Positions 1 to 6,762 are shown, numbered from the stretch's first letter. The stretch: 16,420 nt of DNA from CAZDGB01 sp964504645 (GCA_964504645.1 CAZDGB010000168.1:1-16420), one strand, 5' to 3'. Translations and numbers: made by a program. Notes: generated by a model from the letters alone, not told the origin.

Positions 1-43
1 GCGAGGCGAACCATTCATCAGTCATCAATCTGGTTCGCCTCGC
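1..43. repeat. Perfect 13-bp inverted repeat upstream of thrC
   Basis: The arms GCGAGGCGAACCA (1-13) and TGGTTCGCCTCGC (31-43) are exact reverse complements around a 17-nt loop. The stem may continue to the left of the window. It ends 45 nt before the thrC start codon. No T-tract follows directly; the first T-run, five Ts, is about 20 nt further on. It could be the 3' hairpin of an upstream gene, a dispersed intergenic repeat or a thrC leader structure. The sequence alone does not decide between these. Confidence 0.6.
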
Positions 44-88
44 AAAGCCTCGGCAAACCCTACTTTTTCGCATGGAAAAATCTCACCG

Positions 89-1180
89 ATGAGCATCTGG
101 AAATACGCCGAGTGGCTGACCCCCGTCCCGAAGGAATGCCAGATCACGCTGGGCGAAGCGCAGACGCCCGTGTTGCGGTCGCGAAGGATCGGGCCGTCGG
201 TCGGGCTGAAGAACCTCTTTTTCAAGCTGGAGACGACGAACCCCAGCGGTTCGTACAAAGACCGCTTCGCGGTGACGGCCATCGCCGACATGCTGGCTCA
301 CGGCAAGAAGCGGTGCATTGCGACTTCCAGCGGCAACACCGGAGCCGCGCTCGCCGCGTACAGCGCCGCCGCGGGGATCGACTGCGAAATCTACATCGTC
401 GAAGGGGCGCCGCAGGGCAAACTCAAGCAGATGCTGGCTTACGGCGCGAAGCTGTACCGCGTGAAGCAATTCGGCATCAGCAGCGACGTCTCGCAACGCG
501 TCGTCAACCAGCTCAAAATCCTCGGCTCGCAACCCGACGCCCAGATGCAGATCAGCGCGTTCATCTATTCGCCCGCCGGCATGACGGGCGTCTATTCGCT
601 GGGCCACGAACTCGCCGAGCAGGGCGAAGCCCCGTGGGACCACGTCTTCTGCATGGCGGGGGGCGGCGGCCTCGTTTACGCCACGGCCGTCGGGTTCGAG
701 CAGGCGCTCGCCGCGGGCAAGATCAAGAAACTGCCGCGCGTCGAGTGCGTTCAGCCCGCAGGGAACGACACGATGGCCAGCGATCTGCGGGCCGGCCGCG
801 ATCATTGCCATGAAATCACCTGCACGTCGAAGATCAGCGGGCTGCAAGTGCCGACGATCGTCGATGGCGACCAGGTGATTGCCGCCTGCAAACGGAACGG
901 CGGCACCGGGCACGTCGTCTCGGACCAGCTTATCTGGGAAGTGCAGAAGCGGCTCTCGCTGGAAGAAGGCATCTTCGCGGAGCCCGCCGGCTCCACCGCC
1001 GTCGCCGGCGCCGTGCACGCCGCCCGCAACGGCGAGATCGATCCGAACGCCTACGTCGTCTGCCCCATTACCGGCTCGGCGTTCAAAGACCCCGCGTCAA
1101 TGGACGAGATGATCAAAGACGTCACCTGCCCGCTGATCGACGTGACCGACCTGGAAAAGCGCGTCGCCGCGGGAGGATGA
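89..1180 (+). CDS. thrC: Threonine synthase (PLP-dependent)
   Basis: This 363-residue protein probably converts O-phosphohomoserine to threonine in the cytoplasm, the last step of threonine synthesis. It has the fold type II PLP enzyme pattern in order. The Schiff-base lysine is K57 in NPSGSYKDRFA, a TSSGNTGAALAAY substrate and cofactor loop follows, then a Gly-rich phosphate-binding stretch MAGGGGLVYA near residue 190. Near the C-terminus is ITGSAFKDP, which resembles the threonine synthase GxGxKD signature. The length fits the short threonine synthase class. No strong Shine-Dalgarno sequence precedes the ATG; only a GGAAA lies some way upstream. No other threonine pathway gene is visible. 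A threonine synthase-like paralogue acting on another phosphorylated amino acid is the main alternative. Confidence 0.85.
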   Translation: MSIWKYAEWLTPVPKECQITLGEAQTPVLRSRRIGPSVGLKNLFFKLETTNPSGSYKDRFAVTAIADMLAHGKKRCIATSSGNTGAALAAYSAAAGIDCEIYIVEGAPQGKLKQMLAYGAKLYRVKQFGISSDVSQRVVNQLKILGSQPDAQMQISAFIYSPAGMTGVYSLGHELAEQGEAPWDHVFCMAGGGGLVYATAVGFEQALAAGKIKKLPRVECVQPAGNDTMASDLRAGRDHCHEITCTSKISGLQVPTIVDGDQVIAACKRNGGTGHVVSDQLIWEVQKRLSLEEGIFAEPAGSTAVAGAVHAARNGEIDPNAYVVCPITGSAFKDPASMDEMIKDVTCPLIDVTDLEKRVAAGG

Positions 1181-1189
1181 TTTGGATTT

Positions 1190-1228
1190 CCGAGCGGTGG
1201 GCGTAAGCCGCGTAAGCCCCCCGCTCGG
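1190..1228. repeat. Inverted repeat with an internal GCGTAAGCC tandem duplication
   Basis: Arms at 1190-1201 and 1217-1228 pair over 11 of 12 positions; the one mismatch is T1198 with C1220. The loop holds a direct duplication of GCGTAAGCC starting at 1201 and 1210. It lies between thrC and the next small gene, whose GAGG ribosome site begins a few bases downstream. No T-tract follows, so intrinsic termination is doubtful. The form suggests a dispersed intergenic repeat. Confidence 0.55.
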
Positions 1229-1243
1229 AGAAGAGGAATATCC

Positions 1244-1516
1244 ATGAGCGACATCGTCCCCGCCGAGTTCCTGAATCAGGTCGTCGTCCTCGACGCCGTC
1301 AGCCAGTTCGTGTTCGCCGGCACGTTGATCGGCGGCGACCATCGCTATCTGTTTCTCGCTGACGCCGACGTCCACGATCTGCGCGACAGCAAGACGAACC
1401 GCGACGAGTACGTCGTGGCGCTGCGCCGCCTCGGCATCCGCGCCAACCGCCGCCGCGTCCTCGTCAGCCGCGACCAGGTCGTCAGCCTGTCGCTCCTGTC
1501 GGACGTGGAGGAATGA
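1244..1516 (+). CDS. Small conserved planctomycete-type protein, function unknown
   Basis: This 90-residue protein has no signal peptide or membrane segment and is probably cytoplasmic. The sequence is mostly alternating hydrophobic strands: VVVLDAVSQFVFAGTLIG, then HRYLFLADADVHDL, then a basic segment around residues 60-75 with RRLGIRANRRR, ending LSLLSDVEE. The pattern of short beta strands with a central DVHDLRDSKTNR turn resembles a small beta-barrel (Sm-like) protein. That is inference from strand pattern only. The start is supported by GAGG seven bases before the ATG. It lies 63 bp after thrC and may be cotranscribed unless the intervening hairpin interferes. I recognise the style from planctomycete genomes but know no function. 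Confidence 0.7.
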   Translation: MSDIVPAEFLNQVVVLDAVSQFVFAGTLIGGDHRYLFLADADVHDLRDSKTNRDEYVVALRRLGIRANRRRVLVSRDQVVSLSLLSDVEE

Positions 1517-1520
1517 CCCC

Positions 1521-1585
1521 GTAGCACAGGCGGCTCGCCTGTGCGCTTTCAGCAGACATCCGAGCAGGCGAGCCGCCTACTCTAC
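1521..1585. repeat. REP-like double palindrome between convergent genes
   Basis: Arms at 1521-1544 and 1562-1585 pair with a few central mismatches. The outer GTAG pairs with CTAC and the core AGGCGGCTCGCCTG pairs with CAGGCGAGCCGCCT. Each core is also a small palindrome by itself (CAGGCG-GCT-CGCCTG), so the element can fold as one long stem or two short ones. It sits exactly between the stop codons of two convergent genes and may act as a bidirectional terminator. Its form is typical of dispersed intergenic palindromes. Confidence 0.6.
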
Positions 1586-1588
1586 GAG

Positions 1589-2143
1589 CTATTCCGCCGG
1601 CGGCAGTTCCGGGCCGGAGATCGTTTCCGTCGCATCGATCTCGTTCGTGATCGTCTGATGGGGCGCGGCGGGAATCAGGATCGCCGGCGGCGAGGCCGTC
1701 CGGGCGCCGGGATGACGCAGCAGCGAGTTCTTCGCGGGCATCACGACGACTGAGCGCGGCGCACCGGGCGCTTGCGGCAGGCCCCCCTCGCGGCGGGAAA
1801 GCTTCAGCATCGTCGCCTGGTCGTGGTACTTGTGCCAGAACTGCTGCGAATAGGGCAGCACCGGCGAATGGCCCCAGCCAGCGGAGACCTGCGACTGCGA
1901 CAGGATGTCCTTGTAGTTGTACGGGCGGAAGAAGGCGTGTCCGCCGTATGCGGGGATTTCCTGGAAGTAGCCGTGGACCCAGTTCTGCTGCGTATCGACC
2001 GGGTACCGTTGTTCGTACTGTCCCTCGAAGCCGTACTGATTGTACGCATTCTGCAAGGGCGGGAAGTTGGGCGTTTCGGACGGTCCCGGCGTGCCGACTT
2101 GCAACGCGGAACTCAACGCCAGGGCCCAGATTCCATTCGGCAT
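1589..2143 (-). CDS. Secreted Tyr/Gln/Pro-rich planctomycete-type protein
   Basis: This 184-residue protein begins MPNGIWALALSSALQ, a short hydrophobic stretch that may be a weak signal peptide. The start at 2143 is chosen because GGAG lies eight bases upstream; the frame stays open upstream to 2197, but no better ribosome site is seen there. The middle is rich in Tyr, Gln, Phe and Trp, with NWVHGYFQEIPAYGGH, RPYNYKDILSQS and LPYSQQFWHKYHDQAT. The C-terminal third is Pro/Ala-rich and ends in an acidic tail. No catalytic motif is visible. It is divergent from the Tyr-rich protein at 2576-3046, and both carry YxHYRFPY-like or FFRPYNY-like aromatic stretches, so they may act at the same envelope site. 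Function unknown. Confidence 0.65.
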   Translation of the reverse strand: MPNGIWALALSSALQVGTPGPSETPNFPPLQNAYNQYGFEGQYEQRYPVDTQQNWVHGYFQEIPAYGGHAFFRPYNYKDILSQSQVSAGWGHSPVLPYSQQFWHKYHDQATMLKLSRREGGLPQAPGAPRSVVVMPAKNSLLRHPGARTASPPAILIPAAPHQTITNEIDATETISGPELPPAE

Positions 2144-2151
2144 GGCGACAT

Positions 2152-2155
2152 CTCC
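2152..2155 (-). promoter_or_regulatory. Ribosome-binding site that sets the start at 2143
   Basis: On the minus strand GGAG lies eight bases before the ATG at 2143. This favours the internal ATG over the 18-codon longer form beginning at 2197. Confidence 0.5.
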
Positions 2156-2392
2156 AGAGCGCTTCCGTGCACCGTGAATCCACGCGGTAAGACGCATCGC
2201 GCGATTCCCCTGTTCTATCGGTCAGGCATTCCACGAATCTCCCCGACTTCCGGTGGAAAACCGACAGTGTGCCGAGACCCCGGCATCCTTTCTTTACGCA
2301 AACTCCCTGACCGAATCCCGGCGGATTTTGCTGGTCGCATCCGCCGCGCAGACCCGCGTGAGGCAGACTTCCGTGCAGTCCGAATAAAACCG

Positions 2393-2531
2393 TCTCTCGC
2401 AAAGTCGCTAAGGCGCAAAGTTCTCCAAGAAGAAGGTAGGTCCACTGTATGGACCGCAACTTCTTGAAGATGGTCGCACAGCGGACCCTATAATATCCCT
2501 TTCCTTTGCGACTTAGCGGCTTTGCGAGAGA
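2393..2531. repeat. 139-bp palindromic element with 28-bp terminal inverted repeats (MITE-like)
   Basis: Arms at 2393-2420 and 2504-2531 are reverse complements at 26 of 28 positions. They start TCTCTCGCAAAG and carry CGCTAAG and CGCAAAG blocks. Inside is a second nested palindrome: CAAGAAG near 2426 pairs with CTTCTTG near 2460, with GGTCC-ACTGTAT-GGACC at the centre. I see no transposase and no clear target-site duplication. Arms built from repeated GCAAAG/CTTTGCG units are a form I associate with dispersed intergenic repeats in several bacterial groups. The element ends 26 bp before the Shine-Dalgarno of the next gene and contains a candidate promoter. Confidence 0.75.
2464..2494 (+). promoter_or_regulatory. 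Candidate sigma-70 promoter inside the palindromic element
   Basis: TTGAAG (2464-2469) and a perfect TATAAT (2489-2494) are separated by 19 bp, slightly longer than the usual 17. Transcription would start near 2501 and read through the right arm into the Tyr-rich protein at 2576. The exact -10 is the strongest promoter-like match I noticed in the window; the long spacer lowers confidence. Confidence 0.4.
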
Positions 2532-2557
2532 TGCCTTTCTGGAATGTTTCCTCTCTG

Positions 2558-2565
2558 AAGGAGGT
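2558..2565 (+). promoter_or_regulatory. Strong Shine-Dalgarno that sets the start at 2576
   Basis: AAGGAGGT is a full match to the anti-Shine-Dalgarno core, ten bases before the ATG at 2576. It decides against the in-frame ATG at 2531, which lies at the edge of the upstream inverted repeat. Confidence 0.75.
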
Positions 2566-2575
2566 CGCCGCGATC

Positions 2576-3046
2576 ATGCCTCGGTTTTCGAAAACGCTGT
2601 CGTTGTGTTTGAGCGGGGCGCTCTTAGCGAGTCCCCTCTGGGCCGATTCGGCCCCGGCCGTGCCGCCGGCACCTATTCCTGCCGCCACGTCGGTCTATCC
2701 GACGATTCCCCCGACGCCTCCCGTGCCTGCGCCCTATGGGAATGCCAGCCAGCCGTTCCTCAATGCGGTCACGCAGCCGCCGTATCAGACGTATCCTTCT
2801 GGGGCCGGCCTGATCTACGGCACGCCGGGCGGATATGAAGGCCGCGTCGGATCGCCGTACCACTATTACGATCCGCGCGGCGGCGAATTCGTGACGACAG
2901 GCGACCCCTACTACGATCACTGGGGTCCGGGTTATCACCGCCAATCGCTGTACGGGCACTATCGCTTCCCGTATTACAACTACCGCGCTCCGTGGTACTA
3001 CCCTGGACGAGCCGTCTACAACCGCGATACGAATTTCGCGTGGTAA
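2576..3046 (+). CDS. Secreted Tyr/Pro-rich planctomycete-type protein
   Basis: This 156-residue protein has a clear signal peptide, MPRFSKTLSLCLSGALLASP followed by LWADS, with likely cleavage after the Ala of LWA. The mature chain starts with a Pro-rich linker (residues about 25-55) and continues with about 20 tyrosines in aromatic clusters such as PYHYYDPRGG, TGDPYYDHWGPGYH, GHYRFPYYNYRAPWYYPG and VYNRDTNFAW. There are no Cys residues in the mature part and no catalytic motif. It was probably exported and may be a structural or cell-surface protein. An unusually strong ribosome site and an exact TATAAT upstream suggest high expression. A strong terminator follows 11 bp after the stop, so it is likely a single-gene unit. 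Function unknown. Confidence 0.75.
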   Translation: MPRFSKTLSLCLSGALLASPLWADSAPAVPPAPIPAATSVYPTIPPTPPVPAPYGNASQPFLNAVTQPPYQTYPSGAGLIYGTPGGYEGRVGSPYHYYDPRGGEFVTTGDPYYDHWGPGYHRQSLYGHYRFPYYNYRAPWYYPGRAVYNRDTNFAW

Positions 3047-3057
3047 ACAGTTACCGA

Positions 3058-3111
3058 CTGCGAGCTCGCTAGCGATCGATGATGGTCGCTTGCGAGTTCG
3101 CAGCATTTTTT
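3058..3111 (+). terminator. Strong intrinsic terminator after the Tyr-rich protein
   Basis: A 20-bp stem (3058-3077 with 3084-3103) starts CTGCGAGCTCGC and has one mismatch, two G-U pairs and a 6-nt loop. It is followed two bases later by TTTTTT (3106-3111). Stem, loop and T-run all fit a Rho-independent terminator. Confidence 0.85.
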
Positions 3112-3175
3112 GACCCCCGTCAAACCCGGCAAATTCGGCAGACAGGTTAAGCTGAATAAAACCGCTTCCATCGGT

Positions 3176-3214
3176 GAGTTCGGTTGAACTCTCACTTTCG
3201 GTGCAACCGATACA
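3176..3214 (+). promoter_or_regulatory. Possible promoter with operator-like dyad upstream of the secretin
   Basis: GAGTTC-GGTT-GAACTC (3176-3191) is a perfect 6-bp dyad that covers TTGAAC (3184-3189), a candidate -35. GATACA at 3209-3214 is 19 bp further on and could be a weak -10. The leader to the secretin start would be about 165 nt. The -10 match is poor, so this is a suggestion only. Apart from this, 3112-3385 holds no gene I can support. Confidence 0.25.
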
Positions 3215-3385
3215 TTCCGGCGGGGGGGAGTGTGGAGCCTCATCAATTCCGTCGCGCGGTCCGTGCGCGCCGACTTCACCAGAAGACGGCGGCACAGGTT
3301 GCGACGGGGCCGGAACTTGTCCGGCGATGGTGACATCCCGCCCTCGTCCCTCGCGATCAGCACCGCAGGACAGGAGCGAGCCTGG

Positions 3386-5608
3386 ATGAGTACGCCACAA
3401 GGACAGGGATGTCCCCCGTGGGGACGGACCTCGAACGCTTTCCTGCGTTGGGGCGTGGTGTGTTCGGGCCTGCTCGCGCTGGCGCCAGGTCAACTCCTCG
3501 CCCAAACGAGTCCCAGTCCTCACCCCGGTTTCTATGCCAGGCCGACGTCGCCGTTTCCGAGCTCTGCCGCACCGCAAGTCCGCATGCAGCCACCGCGCGA
3601 GGTGATTCACGCCGGCGGAACCTGGACGCCGACCACCGGCCCGACGATTCAGCAGGTGCAGAACACGTCGGAATCGGCCCGGGCCGTGCATCATCTGATC
3701 GAGGCGATGCCGACGAACCAGGAAGATCTCGACCTGATCGAGCGGCGCAGCCAGTTGATCATGACGCGGGCCAACGTCGTCCGCATGGCAATTGCCGACC
3801 AGAGCATCCTCGACGTCGCACAATATAGTCCGCGCGAACTGTCGCTGATCGGACTAGCCCGCGGCTCGACGACGTTGACGCTCTGGTTCGAAGGCCACCC
3901 GACGCCGCTGATTTATCTCGTCAAAGTCATTCGCGATCCCAATCTCGATGAGCAACGGCGGGTCGACTACGGCAAGCTCGAACGCAAGCTCGCCGTACTG
4001 TTCCCGAACAGCAAGGTCTATCTGATCCCGATGTCGTTCAAGATCATCGTTCGCGGCCAGGCCCGCGATCAGGAAGAGGCTGCGAACATCTTGAATATCG
4101 TCCGCGGCGAAGTCATCAACCAGGACGGCTCGCTGCTGGGGAACGCCGCCGCGCTGGGCGGGGCTGGAATGGGCGGCGGCATGGGCGACGCAGGGCTCAA
4201 CGGCGGCGGACTCGGCTGGGGCAACGGGCTCTGGGCAGGCTTCATCGTCAACGAGCTCCGCGTGCCGGGCGAGTTTCAGATCAACCTGCGGTGGCGCGTC
4301 GCTGAGCTGAACCGCTCGCAGGCCCGCAACTTCGGCATCGATCTGAATGTGCTCTTCAATAATGGGCGAAACGTGATCGGCACCGCGATGGGGGGCGTGC
4401 CGGGCAATTTGTTCGGCGTCTTCGAGAACGGCGAAATCGGCGTCTTCATCAACTGGCTGGCGACGAACGGCACGGCCACCATTCTCACCGAACCGAACGT
4501 CACGGTCCTCAGCGGCCGGCCGGCTCGCTTCCTTGCCGGCGGCGAATTCGCCGTTCCGACCGTGGTCGGCATCGCCGGCGCGGCGGGACAGACGACGACG
4601 TTCCGCGGCTTCGGCACGTCGGTCCTCGTGACGCCGACCGTCATGGACCGCGATCTCATTCGCTTGTCGACGATCGCGGAATTCAGCCAGATCAACAGCG
4701 ACAACGCCGTCCAGGGCATACCCGGCCTCAGCACCCGCCGCGTGGAAACCACCGTGGAACTGCGCGAAGGTCAAACACTGGCCCTCGGCGGACTCCTCTC
4801 GCACAAGAAAGTCACAGAGGTTTCCCGCATTCCGTATTTGGGCGACATTCCGAAGATCGGTCCGATGCTGTTCTCGAACAAGCGTTCGACGATGGACGAA
4901 ACGGAACTGCTGATCCTCGTGACGCCGGAGATCGTGCGGCCGATGGATGCGCATGAAGTGCCGCCGGTGCCGGGCTTCGAAGTCACCTACCCGACCGATC
5001 ACGAGTTCTGGAAGTACAACATGACGGAAGGGATGCCGGACACCGGGTACTATCAAGTCCCGCCGTACGGCAGCGGTTCGGTGGGAACGAACGTCGGCTA
5101 CCAGCACTTCAATCCGGGTCCGGCCAATTCGCTCTATTCGCCGGTGCCGACGAATGCGGGGGGCTTCAACGCTCCGCAGGAAGGCCGCTTCACCGTCCCG
5201 ACCGCGCCGGGCATCCCGGTCACTCCTGACGCGCAATTCACGCCGGGAGATTTGACGCCGATTCCCGCAGCGCCCGCTCCGTCGCCAGAGACCGTGCCGC
5301 CGCCGGATGCTGCCGCGATGATGGCGCCGGGTTCGATGGAGTCGGTCTCGGGAGTGAACTACGTGCCGGCTCAAGCCGGCCGCGGCAACCAGGTGCAACC
5401 GGCCGCGTGGTCGGCGCCGACGACGGCAGCGCCGCGCCCGCCGGCGCGCAGCGGCGGACCGATTCCGCGCGGCGGATGGTCCGCGCCGTCACAACCGGCA
5501 GCGTCACCGCAGGCGATCGTTCCGAACAATCAGACCTCGGCAGCGGCGGCAAAAGCGGGGAGCGCGGCCAGGAATCGCCGTGATCAGGGACAATCCAACC
5601 GATATTGA
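3386..5608 (+). CDS. cpaC: CpaC/RcpA-type secretin (type II/IV pilus outer-membrane channel)
   Basis: This 740-residue outer-membrane secretin probably forms the ring channel of a Flp/Tad-type pilus or related secretion machine. A signal peptide with hydrophobic core GVVCSGLLALAPGQ is near residues 23-36. A pilus-assembly N-terminal domain (about 116-182) contains RANVVRMAIADQSILDVAQ. A BON-like region follows (about 195-245). The secretin domain (about 290-520) shows VPGEFQINLRWRVAELNRSQ, SGRPARFLAGGEFAVPTV, GQTLALGGLLS, IPYLGDIPKIG and TELLILVTPEIVRPM. The last 215 residues are a Pro/Ala/Gly-rich tail with no recognisable domain. The start at 3386 is chosen because AGGAG lies nine bases upstream and the signal peptide follows; the frame stays open to 3230. 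The lipoprotein gene at 5692 follows closely. No ATPase, pilin or other Tad gene is in the window. Confidence 0.88.
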   Translation: MSTPQGQGCPPWGRTSNAFLRWGVVCSGLLALAPGQLLAQTSPSPHPGFYARPTSPFPSSAAPQVRMQPPREVIHAGGTWTPTTGPTIQQVQNTSESARAVHHLIEAMPTNQEDLDLIERRSQLIMTRANVVRMAIADQSILDVAQYSPRELSLIGLARGSTTLTLWFEGHPTPLIYLVKVIRDPNLDEQRRVDYGKLERKLAVLFPNSKVYLIPMSFKIIVRGQARDQEEAANILNIVRGEVINQDGSLLGNAAALGGAGMGGGMGDAGLNGGGLGWGNGLWAGFIVNELRVPGEFQINLRWRVAELNRSQARNFGIDLNVLFNNGRNVIGTAMGGVPGNLFGVFENGEIGVFINWLATNGTATILTEPNVTVLSGRPARFLAGGEFAVPTVVGIAGAAGQTTTFRGFGTSVLVTPTVMDRDLIRLSTIAEFSQINSDNAVQGIPGLSTRRVETTVELREGQTLALGGLLSHKKVTEVSRIPYLGDIPKIGPMLFSNKRSTMDETELLILVTPEIVRPMDAHEVPPVPGFEVTYPTDHEFWKYNMTEGMPDTGYYQVPPYGSGSVGTNVGYQHFNPGPANSLYSPVPTNAGGFNAPQEGRFTVPTAPGIPVTPDAQFTPGDLTPIPAAPAPSPETVPPPDAAAMMAPGSMESVSGVNYVPAQAGRGNQVQPAAWSAPTTAAPRPPARSGGPIPRGGWSAPSQPAASPQAIVPNNQTSAAAAKAGSAARNRRDQGQSNRY

Positions 5609-5691
5609 GGATGTCCGACATGCGGCGCGAAACAACCGTGCCGCCAAAGTTTGCGCGATCGGAAATGCGACTGCGGATCAGGGGGACAAGG

Positions 5692-6597
5692 ATGTTCCGC
5701 GTAGACCTGCGAGGGATCACGAGCATCGTAGCGGCGGCGAGCGTGCTAAGCGTCGCCGGGTGCGCGAGCTCGCGCGGCCACTCGAATCACGCCGACGTGG
5801 CGACTGTAGCCGAGGGCGAGCTCTGCAGCAGCGACGGCTCGTGCCCGACGTGCTCCGCGGAGGGCAAGACCCGGACGCCGCGATTCAAATTCAAACGCAA
5901 AAAAGCCTGCGACACCTGCGGCCAGACCGACGCCTGCACCTGTACCACCACGTGCACCTCCGACGGTTGCGAGACCGGCAAGGTCAGGAAGAAGTTGTTC
6001 AAAGGCAAGTCGAAGTGCAAATCGTGCGACGGTGACGGCTGCGATCAGTGCGGCGGCTGCGGTGGTTGCGGAAAATGCTTCGGCTGCTGCGGCTGGACGC
6101 GCTCGCTCGCCATTCCGGATCAGTATCCGCTCGGCGCCGTCACGCGGGCCCACTTGCACCAGATGCAGACGAACGGCGAAGCGGCCGATTTCATCCTGTT
6201 CCAAAAAGACTTTGTCGGACAATCGGCCGAGTTGACGCCGGACGGCAAGGACAAAGTCCTGGAGATGGCGGCCCGGATGCGGAGTGCGCCGTTCCCGGTC
6301 GTCATCGAACGAACTTGGAACAACGCCGACCCCGAACTCGACGCCCATCGCCGCAACCTCGTGGCGTGCATTCTGTCCGACTTGGGCAACGCCGACGCCG
6401 CGACCCGCGTCTTCGTCTCACCGGCGTACGGCCCCGGCAAGCATTCGATGGACACGCTCATCGAGTTCTGGCAATACACCTACCAGGGCTACGGCATGGG
6501 AATGGGGATGGGCGGCTTCGGCGGCGGTATGGGAATGGGGATGGGCATGGGAATGGGCGGCATGGGCGGAGGTTTCGGCGGCGGCTTCGGTTTCTAG
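5692..6597 (+). CDS. Cys-rich lipoprotein with OmpA-like domain and Gly/Met tail
   Basis: This 301-residue protein starts MFRVDLRGITSIVAAASVLS and reaches the lipobox VAGC, so it should be lipid-anchored. About 18 further Cys residues lie in the next 100 residues, many as CxxC pairs (CPTC, CDTC, CKSC, CDQC, CGGC). Residues about 164-260 resemble an OmpA-type peptidoglycan-binding domain: SAELTPDGKDKVLEMAARM, then LDAHRRNLVACILSDLG, then RVFVSPAYGPG. The Arg of the ligand pair is retained but the usual TD motif is not seen. The last 45 residues are almost only Gly, Met and Phe. A longer form from 5620 has a GAGG site, but the short form gives a normal signal peptide. It follows the secretin by 83 bp and is probably cotranscribed, perhaps as an accessory or pilotin-like envelope partner. 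Cys and Met richness also permits metal binding. Confidence 0.75.
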   Translation: MFRVDLRGITSIVAAASVLSVAGCASSRGHSNHADVATVAEGELCSSDGSCPTCSAEGKTRTPRFKFKRKKACDTCGQTDACTCTTTCTSDGCETGKVRKKLFKGKSKCKSCDGDGCDQCGGCGGCGKCFGCCGWTRSLAIPDQYPLGAVTRAHLHQMQTNGEAADFILFQKDFVGQSAELTPDGKDKVLEMAARMRSAPFPVVIERTWNNADPELDAHRRNLVACILSDLGNADAATRVFVSPAYGPGKHSMDTLIEFWQYTYQGYGMGMGMGGFGGGMGMGMGMGMGGMGGGFGGGFGF

Positions 6598-6675
6598 ACG
6601 AGCGTCGAGGCGTCAGCCCGATGTATGTGTAAGCAGATTCGTCCGCACCGCGGACTCTACGATACAGAACCCTCA

Positions 6676-6717
6676 GAACCGCCGGTTGGACCGTTCATTC
6701 GGGCCAGCCGGCGGTTC
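6676..6717. terminator. Hairpin between convergent genes, possible terminator
   Basis: Stem arms at 6676-6692 and 6701-6717 (GAACCGCCGG with CCGGCGGTTC at the base) pair over 17 positions with one mismatch and one G-U, around an 8-nt loop. On the plus strand the downstream T-run is weak (CCTTTAAA). It lies between the stops of the OmpA-like lipoprotein and the HEAT protein and may end transcription from either side. Confidence 0.5.
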
Positions 6718-6762
6718 GGCCTTTAAATGTCTCGAGTTTGTTCCGCAGATGCCACTCGAACG

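Noticed and set aside
83..1018. Open frame antisense to thrC
   Set aside because: The composition is Arg/Ala/Asp-rich with no motif, and the plus strand is a clear PLP enzyme.
1190..1585. Two palindromic repeats considered as a CRISPR array
   Set aside because: The repeats differ from each other and are separated by a gene. There are no regular spacers and no cas genes.
2624..3823. Open frame (399 codons) on the minus strand across the terminator and secretin start
   Set aside because: It crosses a strong terminator and two real genes, and its Arg-rich composition fits no protein family I recognise.
3854..5398. Long open frame (514 codons) antisense to the secretin
   Set aside because: The product is Arg/His/Ala-rich without domain pattern, and the opposite strand encodes a clear secretin. 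Long antisense frames are common in GC-rich coding DNA.
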